Shown piece after piece: positions 16,813 through 25,576 of a stretch of 64,000 nt of DNA (its first letter is position 1; every line of letters starts with the position of its first letter). A model generated the notes under the pieces. The model searched no databases. It saw nothing but the letters and a program-made list of their open reading frames with translations, and had not been told where the DNA came from. Location: assembly GCF_014698995.1 (NCBI RefSeq), contig NZ_JACWZZ010000003.1:62001-126000 (forward strand). The letters are read 5' to 3'. The DNA is from Hymenobacter duratus. Its GTDB lineage: Bacteria > Bacteroidota > Bacteroidia > Cytophagales > Hymenobacteraceae. Both the position numbers and the translations under genes were made by a program.

Positions 16813-19020
16813 ATGCTGCCCGATACCTCCCGCCGCGACTTCCTGAAAACGACTGGCTGCCTGACCATTGGATTTGTGCTGCTGGGCGCGGGCGAGCTGC
16901 TGGCTGACGCGCCGCAGAAGGGCGAACTGCCCGGCAGCCTGCAGGACAACCCGCGCATCAACGCCTGGCTGGAAATCCTGCCCAACGGCCGGGCGCGGGT
17001 GCTGACGGGCAAAATCGAAATCGGGCAGGGCATCCGGACGGCGGTGGCGCAGGTGGCGGCCGAGGAGCTGAACCTGCCCGTGGAAGCCGTGGAAGTGACC
17101 ATAGCCGAAACCGGCCGCACCCCCGACGAGCGGTACACGGCCGGCAGCGCCTCCATCGAGCAGAGCGCCATGGCCATCCGCCACGCGGCGGCGGCGGCCC
17201 GGCAGAAGCTGCTGGCGCTGGCCGCGCCGGTACTGGGGCAGAAAGTCAGCCAGCTGCGCCTGGAGCCCGGGGCGGTGGTGGCCCCGAACGGCCGGCGGGT
17301 ATCGGTGGACCAGCTGCTGGGCGGGCGGCAGCTGACTGATGAAGTACGCCAGCCCGCACCGCTCAAGCCCAAAAGCCAGTACCAGCACGTGGGCCGCTCG
17401 GTGCCCCGCCAGGACATTGAGCACATGGTACGGGCCGAGCCCTACTACGTGCAGGATTTGCGCTTTCCGGGCATGGTGCACGCCCGCGTGCTGCGCCCCC
17501 ACTCCTACGAAGCCACCCTGCTGCAATTCGATACGAAAGCACTACAGCAGGCCATTCCCGGCGTGCTGAAAACGGTAATAGACGGCAGCTTCGTAGGCAT
17601 TCTGGCCGAGCAGGAATACCAGGCGCTGCGGGCCCAGGACTACGGCCGGCTGCACGCCCAGTGGTCGGCGGGGCGGGCGCTGCCCGTAGATAAGCCGCTG
17701 CCCGAGCTGCTGCGAAGCCTGCCAGGCACCGTGAAGGACGTAGCCCGCAAGGGCGACTTTTTGAAGGCGCCGGCGGCGGGCGTCCTCACCCACCAGGCCA
17801 GCTACTTCAAGCCCTACCTCATGCACGGCTCCATCGGGCCGAGCTGCGCGGTGGCGCTGTTCGAGCCCGGCACCCAGGCACTGCACGTCTGGACGCACAG
17901 CCAGGGCGTGTATCCGCTCCGCGAGTCGCTGGCCAAGCTGCTGAACCTTCACTCCGACAACGTGCACGTGAAAGGCGTGCCCGGCTCCGGCTGCTACGGC
18001 CACAACGGCGCCGACGACGTGGCCGCCGATGCCGCCCTGCTGGCCCGCGCCGTGCCCGGCCGCCACGTGCGCCTGCAGTGGAGCCGCGACGACGAGCACG
18101 CCTGGGAACCCTACGGCAGCGCCATGCTCTTCGACTTGCAGGCCCGCGTCGAGGCCAAAACCGGCCGCATCACACACTGGCAGCACGAGCTGTGGTCGGA
18201 TACGCACAGCACCCGGCCCGCCGGCTCGCCCGAAAAGCTGCTGGCGGCGCAGTATATGGCCCAGCCGCAGCTGCCCAAAACAGAGGACGACTTCAGCGGT
18301 GGCATTCACCGCAACGCCGAGCCGTATTACCAGTTTCCGGCGCTGCAGGTGCGGGCCCACGCCGTGCAAGGGCCGTTGCGGGTATCGGCACTGCGGGGGC
18401 TGGGGGCGTTCGGCAACATCTTCGCCCTCGAATCCTTCATGGAAGAGCTGGCCGTGCAGGCCCGGCAGGACCCCTACGAATTCCGCCTGCGCCACCTCAC
18501 CGATGAGCGCGCCAAAGCTGTTATCCGCAGGGTGCGCGAGATGGTGAAAGGGGAGAAACCGGCGGCCAACGAAGGGCTGGGCCTGGCCTTCGCGCGCTAC
18601 AAAAACACGGCCGCCTACTGCGCCGTGGTGGCCAAAGTCAGCGTGGACCCGGGTACCGGCTTTGTGCGGGTGCCGCGCATCTGGGCCGCCATTGATGCCG
18701 GCGAAGTCATCAACCCTGACGGCCTGAAAAACCAGACCGAGGGCGGCCTCACCCAAGCTGCCAGCTGGACCCTCAACGAAGAAGTGCTGTTCAACGCGCA
18801 GGGCATCACCACCCGGCAGTGGGAGCAATACCCGATTTTCCGCTTCGATGAGGCGCCGCTAGTGGAAGTAGCCGTCCTGGACCGCCCCACCGAGCCGCCC
18901 CTCGGTGCCGGCGAAGCCGCCCAGGGACCCACGGCCGCTGCCTTAGCCAACGCTGTGTTCCATGCCTGCGGCAAGCGGGTGCGGCACCTGCCCATCCGCC
19001 CCGAGAAGCTGCTGGGGTGA
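16813..19020 (+). CDS. iorB: Molybdopterin-binding large subunit, IorB-like, Tat-exported
   Basis: A 735-residue xanthine-oxidase-family subunit. It opens with SRRDFLKTTG followed by a hydrophobic stretch, a twin-arginine signal, so the folded enzyme should act in the periplasm. The family features include KIEIGQGIRTAVAQVAAEEL near residue 57, the molybdopterin regions with GCYGHNGADDVA and LRGLGAFGNIFALESF, and the late GAGEAAQGP segment (about residue 696) that carries the catalytic Glu. It pairs with the [2Fe-2S] subunit before it. No cytochrome c subunit follows, so the electron acceptor is unknown. Insertion of the cofactor needs mo-co genes outside this window. Confidence 0.85.
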   Translation: MLPDTSRRDFLKTTGCLTIGFVLLGAGELLADAPQKGELPGSLQDNPRINAWLEILPNGRARVLTGKIEIGQGIRTAVAQVAAEELNLPVEAVEVTIAETGRTPDERYTAGSASIEQSAMAIRHAAAAARQKLLALAAPVLGQKVSQLRLEPGAVVAPNGRRVSVDQLLGGRQLTDEVRQPAPLKPKSQYQHVGRSVPRQDIEHMVRAEPYYVQDLRFPGMVHARVLRPHSYEATLLQFDTKALQQAIPGVLKTVIDGSFVGILAEQEYQALRAQDYGRLHAQWSAGRALPVDKPLPELLRSLPGTVKDVARKGDFLKAPAAGVLTHQASYFKPYLMHGSIGPSCAVALFEPGTQALHVWTHSQGVYPLRESLAKLLNLHSDNVHVKGVPGSGCYGHNGADDVAADAALLARAVPGRHVRLQWSRDDEHAWEPYGSAMLFDLQARVEAKTGRITHWQHELWSDTHSTRPAGSPEKLLAAQYMAQPQLPKTEDDFSGGIHRNAEPYYQFPALQVRAHAVQGPLRVSALRGLGAFGNIFALESFMEELAVQARQDPYEFRLRHLTDERAKAVIRRVREMVKGEKPAANEGLGLAFARYKNTAAYCAVVAKVSVDPGTGFVRVPRIWAAIDAGEVINPDGLKNQTEGGLTQAASWTLNEEVLFNAQGITTRQWEQYPIFRFDEAPLVEVAVLDRPTEPPLGAGEAAQGPTAAALANAVFHACGKRVRHLPIRPEKLLG

Positions 19021-19098
19021 ATTGAGACGGTGCTCCGCCTGCCTCCAGGGGTCCGCCGCATGCAGCGGGTGAGGTAAGGACGTTTCTTTGGAACGGTA

Positions 19099-19500
19099 CT
19101 AACGGCGGCCAAGTAGTTTCTTTAGGCCTTTTGACGCTTCGGGGAGGGCCAGTACCAGCGAGGCAATGGAGGCTACCGTCGCCATTTGGCAGTAGAAGCA
19201 CAGCGCCTTGTTTTCCTGCCACTCTTCGCGGCTCAGAAACAACGTATTGGCAGTATCGAACAGGGTTTTGGCGGCCATAGCCACGGGAAGCGCGGGCTGC
19301 GTGGTGGCCCGTTCGATGCCGCCGGCCCCGGCCAGGCAGGCGGTGAGGCCATACGTGACCATCATAGGCAGCGCGTCGGGCGTGTCGAGGCGCTTGTAGC
19401 CGTAGTCGGAGGCGTCTACTTTGTCGGAATCGAAAGGGCCGACGGGTGGGTCGGGGCTCTGGCCGTGGCGAAGCTCGTGGCTGAGTTGCGTAGGGTTCAT
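19099..19500 (-). CDS. Small membrane protein, VKOR-like, with one CxxC
   Basis: A 133-residue protein with about three hydrophobic segments. The segment ENKALCFYCQMATVAS resembles the redox-active CxxC helix of vitamin K epoxide reductase (VKOR) homologues, and the phrase PVAMAAKTLFDTANTLF before it also fits short bacterial proteins of that group. True VKOR proteins carry a second, loop Cys pair; I see no such pair here, so it may hand electrons on from one site or have another role. No DsbA-like partner lies beside it. It stands alone between IorB and the next minus-strand gene. Confidence 0.45.
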   Translation of the reverse strand: MNPTQLSHELRHGQSPDPPVGPFDSDKVDASDYGYKRLDTPDALPMMVTYGLTACLAGAGGIERATTQPALPVAMAAKTLFDTANTLFLSREEWQENKALCFYCQMATVASIASLVLALPEASKGLKKLLGRR

Positions 19501-19615
19501 CGAATCGGATAGTTACAGTGTGGATGTCTGTAACTGAGTACGATGACGCTTTGGGCGAGGTTAACGAAGAGGTTGTAGGCTACTGATTTTTCCTTGTGAG
19601 ATTTTCGGCGGCGGA

Positions 19616-20272
19616 TTATACAGCAGCTACGTGCAGGCACACCTCACTCCCATCTTCCAGCCAGCCGCGCAACACGTCGGGGGCATCGGGGGTGCTTTCC
19701 AGCTGGCACTGCTTCAGTTCCTGCAGGCGCTGCCAGTGCAGCGTTTCCAGGTCGAGATACACCAGCCAGGAGGTACCGGCCGGGCCATCCGGTCTGTTCG
19801 TAGCCTCCAGCAGTTGCAGCAAGATTCCTTCGCGCCACGGGTGGCGTAGGGCGCCAATCAACTGCTGATGCAGCCCTACAATTGCTGGAGCAGTATGAAG
19901 CTGTACCACGCTGTCGGTCATGGTATATTCATCATCTACATTTTTCACTATCCAGTCCGCAAACTCTGGGGGCGTGATGTTGAACGCCCAGCCCGGCAAA
20001 TAGCTCAGCTTAACCTTCGGGCTGCGTAGCAGGCTGATGAGGCTGGGAGGTGGCGGCGGGCTTCCCGTTGGCCAGCCGATAGTGGCTCGTAGTCGTGCTA
20101 TCAGCCATTCCCAACTCCTAATCAGCAGTAGAAAGGGAGCGAAAAGCAGCATACTTATGGCCATTACAGGAATCACAAAGACGATTCCCACCACAGGCCA
20201 CACGTACTCTTGCGGGCTTTTTGAGGCGGAAGGCGCAACGGGAATGATACGAGACGTTATTTTAGGACGCAT
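19616..20272 (-). CDS. Hypothetical membrane-anchored protein
   Basis: A 218-residue protein of no family I know. Residues 25-50 form a strong membrane segment (VGIVFVIPVMAISMLLFAPF), followed by a Pro-rich stretch (SPPPPPS) and a soluble C-terminal region with several Trp, including WAFNITPPEFADWIV and SWLVYLDLETLHWQRL. The soluble part would face the cytoplasm or periplasm depending on insertion. Minus-strand lipoprotein gene 20305-21537 lies just upstream with a 32-base gap, so both may share a transcript. Confidence 0.5.
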   Translation of the reverse strand: MRPKITSRIIPVAPSASKSPQEYVWPVVGIVFVIPVMAISMLLFAPFLLLIRSWEWLIARLRATIGWPTGSPPPPPSLISLLRSPKVKLSYLPGWAFNITPPEFADWIVKNVDDEYTMTDSVVQLHTAPAIVGLHQQLIGALRHPWREGILLQLLEATNRPDGPAGTSWLVYLDLETLHWQRLQELKQCQLESTPDAPDVLRGWLEDGSEVCLHVAAV

Positions 20273-20304
20273 AGCTTACGTGGTCATTAACTGACAGCCA
20301 TATA

Positions 20305-21537
20305 TTACTCCCCGCTCACCTTCCGGTAGCGAATCTGCTCCGGCCGGTCCGGGTCCACGTAAAAGTCGAAGCTCACCGAAGTGCCCTGCAGCCGAAACTG
20401 CACCTCACGGGGCCGCTGAGGGGCGGTGAAGCGGGCCATCTGCCGGAACCGGATTTCCTGCGGGCTGGTGGGCTGGCGCTTGTTCAACAGGCGCAGGCCG
20501 CGCGCCTCGTCGAGCAGGTAATAGGTGCTGGTCTGGGGCAGATAGTGGCGGGGTACGGAGTAGCCCAGCTCATTGGTGTAGCCATTGTAGCGGAAGCTGG
20601 CGAGGGGCTGGCCTTGCAGATTCAGCACGAAGGCATTCGGCACGGTGCGCATCCGGGGCGGCTCCACAAATTCCATCGACCGGCCACCGGCTTCGTCCTG
20701 GGTGTAGCGGTACGTGCCGTAGGCATACACCACCAGTAGCGTTGTGTCGGAAAGAAAGCGGGCCAGCACGGTTTGGGCGGCGGGCTTCTGCAGGGAAATG
20801 GGCTTGCGCCCAGGCACCAGCAGCTGCGTGCAGGTCAGCAGGGCCCGGCCGTTGGGAGCCAAGCGGGGCTCACAGTCGGTGCGGTCGACGGCCAGCGAGT
20901 TGCTGTAGGCCAGCTCCCGCAGCCGCCCATCCAGCCCCAGCAGCAGCACGGCGTAGCTGCCCACGTCGGTATCCGGAATAAAAAACGTCTGCTGGAAAGC
21001 AAAGCCTTTTAGCGCCTCTACGTAGCCCAGCAGCGCAGGCAGCTGCGGCTCGCTGGGCACCAGAATATCCTCGGCGACTACGCCGTTGAAATCTTTTTTG
21101 CGCAGCTCGCGCCGAAATACGGTCTTGTTCTGCGCATCCAGCAGCGTAAACCGCAGCACCATGTCCACTCCCGTCACCACGTCTGGCGCTTCCAGCCGCG
21201 TGCTGTCCGCCGGCCCTCCCGATTCTGCGTTGTACTGAGGCGTGTACGTGAGCTTGCGGCTGGAGTCGGGCACGGCAGTTAGCAGCAGCCGGTAGCGTTG
21301 CCCATCAATAAGCAACGTGGTATCAGCGGGGCCGGCCGGGTCGCGCCGGGGTGCCATCCAGTTGATGGTGTCGGGAATTAGGGCCGGAGCCGGAGCCAGC
21401 GGCTGGGCAGTGGTGTCGGCCGCTACCGGCGGGGCAGTGGCCCGCTCGGTATTGGGTGTAGTTTGGTTGCAGCCAGCTAGGCCGACGCCTAGCCAACTGA
21501 GGATGATGGCACTTGCGCGTGCCGGGTAGTTGTTCAT
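20305..21537 (-). CDS. Secreted lipoprotein of unknown function
   Basis: A 410-residue protein with a lipoprotein signal: a hydrophobic N-terminus ending in the lipobox LAGC near residue 23, then a long Thr/Pro/Ala-rich spacer. A beta-rich region follows (DTTLLIDGQRYRLLL, TLLDAQNKTVFRREL), then a middle region with propeller-like strands (LLLGLDGRLRELAYS) and several Tyr-rich segments. I do not recognise a family. It is the first gene of a possible two-gene unit with the membrane protein at 19616-20272 and stands divergent from addB. Confidence 0.55.
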   Translation of the reverse strand: MNNYPARASAIILSWLGVGLAGCNQTTPNTERATAPPVAADTTAQPLAPAPALIPDTINWMAPRRDPAGPADTTLLIDGQRYRLLLTAVPDSSRKLTYTPQYNAESGGPADSTRLEAPDVVTGVDMVLRFTLLDAQNKTVFRRELRKKDFNGVVAEDILVPSEPQLPALLGYVEALKGFAFQQTFFIPDTDVGSYAVLLLGLDGRLRELAYSNSLAVDRTDCEPRLAPNGRALLTCTQLLVPGRKPISLQKPAAQTVLARFLSDTTLLVVYAYGTYRYTQDEAGGRSMEFVEPPRMRTVPNAFVLNLQGQPLASFRYNGYTNELGYSVPRHYLPQTSTYYLLDEARGLRLLNKRQPTSPQEIRFRQMARFTAPQRPREVQFRLQGTSVSFDFYVDPDRPEQIRYRKVSGE

Positions 21538-21592
21538 AAAAAGCAGCCGTCATTTCCCGGCGCTGATGCGCCTTTTCTGGCTGGCTGCAAGG

Positions 21593-21600
21593 TATCTTTA
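21593..21600 (+). promoter_or_regulatory. -7-like box TATCTTTA before addB
   Basis: TATCTTTA differs from TAnnTTTG only in the last base and lies six bases before the ATG at 21607, so the transcript would be nearly leaderless. Confidence 0.45.
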
Positions 21601-21606
21601 CTTTCG

Positions 21607-24600
21607 ATGAATCTGCCTACGCTCCCGCTCACTGCTCGCACTGCTATTTCCACCGAGTCGTTTCTGGCCCAAATGGCCCGCGACCTGACCACGCGCTACG
21701 CGCCCGAGGAGCTGTCGGATTTGGTGGTGGTGGTGCCCACACGGAGGGCAGTGGTGTATCTGAAAAACGAACTAGCCATGGCCACCGACGCCGGCGAGGC
21801 CCTGTGGAGCCCGCGTGTGGCAGCCATGGAAGACTATATGGTGGAGCTGGCCGGCGTGCAGGTAGAAGAGCCCATTGCCTTGCAGCTGCTGCTCTACGAC
21901 ATCCTCAAGGACATTGACCCGCAGCTGGATTTCGACCGGTTTGTAGGCTGGGCCGGCCTGCTGCTCGAAGACTTCTCCAGCCTCGACCAGAACCTGGCTC
22001 CCGCCGACAAGGTGTTCGAATACCTGTCGCAGGCCAAGGCACTGGAGCGCTGGGACCTACAGGGCGAAGCGCCCAAGCCTGAGTCGATGACGGCCGGCTA
22101 TTTCAAGTTCTGGGATGATTTGAGCAAGGTGTACTACCGCCTGCGCCGCCGCATGCTCGACCAGCGCGTGGCCTATCCCGGCCTGGCCTACCGCCGCGCC
22201 TCCGAGCGGGTGGCCGAGTTCATTGAGCAGGGCCGGCCGCTGGCCAGGCACGTGTTTCTGGGTCTGGGCTTTCTATCGCGGGCCGAGGAGCGCCTGATTC
22301 GGCTGCTGCTGAAAGAAGGGCTGGCGGAAGTGCGCTTCGATGCCGACGCCTTTTATATGGAAGGCGACACGCCCAACCGCGCCGGCCAGCACCTGCGCCG
22401 CTACCTCAAGAACTGGGAACTGCCGCTAGAAGCTTTTGGCGGGCCTGAGGAACTGCTGCGCGGGCTGCCCCGGCACGTGCGCTTCGTGGGCGTGGCCAAT
22501 GCCAGCATGCAGGGCAAAGTGGCGGGCCAGCTCCTGGCCGAAGCCCGCACCAGCAACCCCAGCGGCACCGTGGCCGTGGTGCTGCCCGACGAAACCCTGC
22601 TGCTGCCCGTGCTGCACGGCCTCCCGCCCGACACCGTGCCCGACTACAACGTGACCATGGGCCTGAGCTTTCAGAGCACGCCCCTGTTCAACCTCGTGGA
22701 TCTGCTGTTCGAAGTGCACCTGACAGGCATCCGGGAAGGCTCCAGCGAAACCGGCTACGGCGTGCCGCGCTACCACCATCTGGCCGTCACGAAGCTGCTG
22801 GGCCACCCGTTTCTGCGCCGCTACCAGCAGTGGCTCGATAAGCAGCCCGAAACCAGATACCACGGCCTGCTCGACAAGGTGTGTCGCGAGATTGTGCGCC
22901 GCAACGCCGTGCTGCTGCCGGCTTCCGAGCTGCTGGAGCTGGGCCAGGACCACGAGTTGATTGAGGCCCTGTTCAAGACCTGGGACACCTGCGACGACAT
23001 CATTGCGGCCTGCTACACCCTGATTGACTTGCTGAAACAGGTGTACCAAGAGCAGCATTCGGCCATCGAGGCGGAGTACCTGTACCTGTTCTACACGCTC
23101 GTCAAGCGCCTCGATTCGGTGTTCGACTGCCGGGAGCAGCGGCTGTCGGTGCGCTCCTTCCGCCGGTTCCTCTACGAACAGATGACGCGCACCCGCCTGC
23201 CCTTCTCGGGCGAGCCCATTGCCGATGTGCAGGTGATGGGCCTGCTGGAAACCCGCGCCCTCGACTTCGACCACATCATTCTGCTCAGCTGCAACGAAAA
23301 CGTGCTGCCGGCCCCCAAGCGCCACACGTCCCTGTTTCCGTACGACGTGCTGACCGAGTTCCGCCTGCCCACCTACGCCGACCACGAAGCCGCCACCGCC
23401 TACCACTTCTGGCGGCTGCTGCAGCGCGCCCGCCGCGTAGACCTGGTGCACGTGCTGCCCGGCGCCGAGGGCACCCGCACCGGCGAGCGAAGCCGCTTCC
23501 TGCTGCAACTCCAGAACGACCTGTTGCCCCAAAGCCCGCAGATGGTGCTGGAAGACGTGGTGGCAGTAGCAGAAACGCAGCCATCCACACCGCAGATTCC
23601 TACTGCCAACTCCGCCCAAACCTCAACGCCGGCCGAGGGAACCATCCGCAGCAGTGAAGCCGGCGACCTGGTGCTGGAAAAAGACGCTGGGATGCTGCAG
23701 GCGCTGCGCGAGGTGCTTGGCCGTGGCCTCTCTCCTACGGCGCTGAATGAGTATCTGGCCTGTTCGCTGAAGTTCTACTTCAACCGCTTAGCTAAGTTCC
23801 GCGAAACCGACGAGGTGGAAGAAGCTCTTGGGGCCGACGGTTTCGGAACGGTGGTGCACGAAGCGCTGGAAGAGCTGCTGGGGCCGTTTCAGCAGAGCGG
23901 CAAGCCCCTCACGGCCGCCGACATTCCGGGTCTGATTGGGCTGGCCCCCATGATGGTGGCCAAGGCCCTACGCAAGGAGGAAAAAGACCGCCACGCCCGC
24001 GCCGACGAAGGCCTCAACCACGTGCTGGGCCAGGTAGCCTCGCAGCTGGTCCGCCGCTACCTGGAGGGTTTGCTCACTGAGAAGGACGGCCTGCCGCTGC
24101 AGGTGCAGAGCATTGAAGAAGGCCTGCAGGCCACCGTGTACGTGCCGCTGCCTGATGGTGAGAAGCTGCGCGTCAGCCTCATTGGCTTTGCCGACCGGGT
24201 AGACCAGTTGCCCGATGGACGCCTGCGAGTCGTGGACTACAAAACCGGCCTTGTGCAGCCCTACGACCTGAAGCTGCAGAAGCGTGGTGAGACGTCGGCT
24301 GATGCCGCTGAGCGCCTAGTACACGATGCCACCTCGGCTGCTGACAAAGTGCGCCAGCTCTGGCTCTACCGCTTCATGCTGGCCCAGGGCGGCCGCCCCG
24401 CCGCCGACACGGCCATCATTTCGCTGCGTAACCTGGGCGCTGGCCCCATGTCGGCCGATATGGGCTTCCTCACCGACGACGGGCAGGATTTCGTGCAGCG
24501 CAGCGAAGAACTGCTCAGCCGCATCATCAACCGCATCCTCGACCCGCAGGAGCCCATCCGCAAAACCGACGACCTCGACAAGTGTCAATACTGCCCGTAC

Positions 24601-24621
24601 CGCGGCATTTGCGCCCGGTAA
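21607..24621 (+). CDS. addB: AddB-like nuclease with Fe-S cluster motif
   Basis: A 1004-residue protein. The N-terminal two thirds are an inactivated UvrD-like helicase fold without Walker motifs, starting with VVVVPTRRAVVYLKNEL as in AddB. From about residue 705 it carries a PD-(D/E)XK nuclease: GTVVHEALEELL with the first acidic and His contacts and VVDYKTG at about residue 876 with the catalytic Asp and Lys. Cys in YLACSLKFYF plus the C-terminal CQYCPYRGIC (residues 994-1002) match the four-Cys iron-sulfur staple of AddB nucleases. It should form a DNA-end resection machine with AddA (11438-14857). Its own promoter-like box is just upstream. Confidence 0.82.
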   Translation: MNLPTLPLTARTAISTESFLAQMARDLTTRYAPEELSDLVVVVPTRRAVVYLKNELAMATDAGEALWSPRVAAMEDYMVELAGVQVEEPIALQLLLYDILKDIDPQLDFDRFVGWAGLLLEDFSSLDQNLAPADKVFEYLSQAKALERWDLQGEAPKPESMTAGYFKFWDDLSKVYYRLRRRMLDQRVAYPGLAYRRASERVAEFIEQGRPLARHVFLGLGFLSRAEERLIRLLLKEGLAEVRFDADAFYMEGDTPNRAGQHLRRYLKNWELPLEAFGGPEELLRGLPRHVRFVGVANASMQGKVAGQLLAEARTSNPSGTVAVVLPDETLLLPVLHGLPPDTVPDYNVTMGLSFQSTPLFNLVDLLFEVHLTGIREGSSETGYGVPRYHHLAVTKLLGHPFLRRYQQWLDKQPETRYHGLLDKVCREIVRRNAVLLPASELLELGQDHELIEALFKTWDTCDDIIAACYTLIDLLKQVYQEQHSAIEAEYLYLFYTLVKRLDSVFDCREQRLSVRSFRRFLYEQMTRTRLPFSGEPIADVQVMGLLETRALDFDHIILLSCNENVLPAPKRHTSLFPYDVLTEFRLPTYADHEAATAYHFWRLLQRARRVDLVHVLPGAEGTRTGERSRFLLQLQNDLLPQSPQMVLEDVVAVAETQPSTPQIPTANSAQTSTPAEGTIRSSEAGDLVLEKDAGMLQALREVLGRGLSPTALNEYLACSLKFYFNRLAKFRETDEVEEALGADGFGTVVHEALEELLGPFQQSGKPLTAADIPGLIGLAPMMVAKALRKEEKDRHARADEGLNHVLGQVASQLVRRYLEGLLTEKDGLPLQVQSIEEGLQATVYVPLPDGEKLRVSLIGFADRVDQLPDGRLRVVDYKTGLVQPYDLKLQKRGETSADAAERLVHDATSAADKVRQLWLYRFMLAQGGRPAADTAIISLRNLGAGPMSADMGFLTDDGQDFVQRSEELLSRIINRILDPQEPIRKTDDLDKCQYCPYRGICAR

Positions 24622-24738
24622 TTGTTGATTGTTGGGAATTGATTGCTGAAGACGTATCAGACAGTCAACTCCCAACAATCAGCAGTTCAATAATTGACAA
24701 TTCAACAATCAACCTCCAACCATTAACAAATCAACCAC
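24622..24738. repeat. Imperfect inverted repeats rich in CAACAATCAAC
   Basis: The gap between addB and the deaminase gene consists largely of GATTGTTG and CAACAATCA units in both orientations, able to form imperfect hairpins. The same word family builds the hairpin after the deaminase (25178-25242), so the deaminase gene is flanked by related repeats. Confidence 0.6.
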
Positions 24739-25173
24739 ATGGATGAATTCATGCAGGCGGCCATTGCCGAAGCCCGCCAGGGCCGCAAGGAAGGCGGCAT
24801 TCCGATTGGCTCGGTGCTGCGCCGCGGCAACGAAATTGTAAGCCGCGGGCACAACAAGCGCGTGCAGGAGCTGGACCCCATTGCCCACGGCGAAATGGAC
24901 GCCCTGCGCAACGCCGGCCGCCAGCGCACCTACCGCGACACGGTGCTCTATACCACGCTCATGCCCTGCTACATGTGCGCCGGCACCATCGTGCAGTTCA
25001 AAATCCCGAAAGTAGTGGTAGGAGAAGCCCGCACCTTCGGCGAGTCGAAGGAGTTTCTGGAAAGCCACGGCGTAGAAGTCGTGATTCTGGACTCGCAGGA
25101 GTGCGTGGACATGATGCAGGAGTTCATCGAGGCCGAGCCTATGCTCTGGAACGAGGACATCATGGAGCTGTAA
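24739..25173 (+). CDS. Yeast-type cytosine deaminase
   Basis: A 144-residue zinc deaminase of the CDA fold. HGE (residues 54-56) gives the first zinc ligand and catalytic Glu, and PCYMC (about residues 76-80) gives the two Cys ligands. The wider pattern GGIPIGSVL, RGHNKR, TLYTT-like VLYTTLMPC, VVVGEARTF and the tail W-x-EDI match the fungal FCY1 type, which turns cytosine to uracil for pyrimidine salvage, rather than the larger bacterial CodA amidohydrolase. Guanine or tRNA adenosine deaminases of the same fold are less likely, given that tail. It stands alone between hairpin repeats. Confidence 0.8.
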   Translation: MDEFMQAAIAEARQGRKEGGIPIGSVLRRGNEIVSRGHNKRVQELDPIAHGEMDALRNAGRQRTYRDTVLYTTLMPCYMCAGTIVQFKIPKVVVGEARTFGESKEFLESHGVEVVILDSQECVDMMQEFIEAEPMLWNEDIMEL

Positions 25174-25177
25174 GGGT

Positions 25178-25242
25178 ACTGGCTGATTGTTGGTTGTTGC
25201 TTCAGAACGACACCAACAATCAACAACCAACAATCAGCCAGT
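25178..25242. repeat. Perfect 22-bp inverted repeat, CAACAATC family
   Basis: Arms at 25178-25199 and 25221-25242 are perfect reverse complements (right arm starts CAACAACCAACAATCAGCC) around a 21-base loop. It starts five bases after the deaminase stop and could serve as its terminator, although no T run follows. Confidence 0.8.
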
Positions 25243-25257
25243 AACAACCAACTCCCG

Positions 25258-25265
25258 TACCTTTG
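25258..25265 (+). promoter_or_regulatory. Bacteroidota -7 box TACCTTTG
   Basis: An exact TAnnTTTG match ends five bases before the ATG at 25271. Transcription would start at the start codon, so the mRNA is probably leaderless. Confidence 0.6.
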
Positions 25266-25270
25266 CCCAT

Positions 25271-25576
25271 ATGGATAACCAGCCGCTCCTTTCCTCCAAA
25301 AAGTGCCCGCACTGCGGCTTCTGGAGCAATTGGCAGCAGCGCGCCGAGGATAGATGTGAGCGGTGCGGCCTGCTGCTGGATGCGCCGCGGTTGCGCAGCG
25401 AACAGGCCCGCGACGCGCAGGCCAAGGAGCCATTGCCCGAGTTTCTGCAGATCAAAATCAACCCTGACGACGGCTCTGTGCTGCGTTTCTTTAAGTACAT
25501 CGTCCGGGGAGGGCAGTTGGCTTTTGCGGCACTGGTGTCGTTTATGGTCTGGTTCCTGACGCTGCTGGCCGGATGA
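25271..25576 (+). CDS. Zinc-ribbon protein with C-terminal membrane anchor
   Basis: A 101-residue protein. Cys pairs CPHC (residues 12-15) and CERC (about residues 30-33) form a small zinc ribbon; the middle is charged, and the last 25 residues (GGQLAFAALVSFMVWFLTLLAG) form one membrane helix. It would be tail-anchored, with the zinc ribbon in the cytoplasm. The stop overlaps the next start in ATGA, so it is translationally coupled to the membrane protein 25573-25959. The function is unknown. Confidence 0.65.
   Translation: MDNQPLLSSKKCPHCGFWSNWQQRAEDRCERCGLLLDAPRLRSEQARDAQAKEPLPEFLQIKINPDDGSVLRFFKYIVRGGQLAFAALVSFMVWFLTLLAG

Noticed and set aside
17542..18828. Minus-strand open frame of 428 codons opposite iorB
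   Set aside because: Shadow frame in GC-rich DNA; the plus strand has clear Moco-binding motifs.
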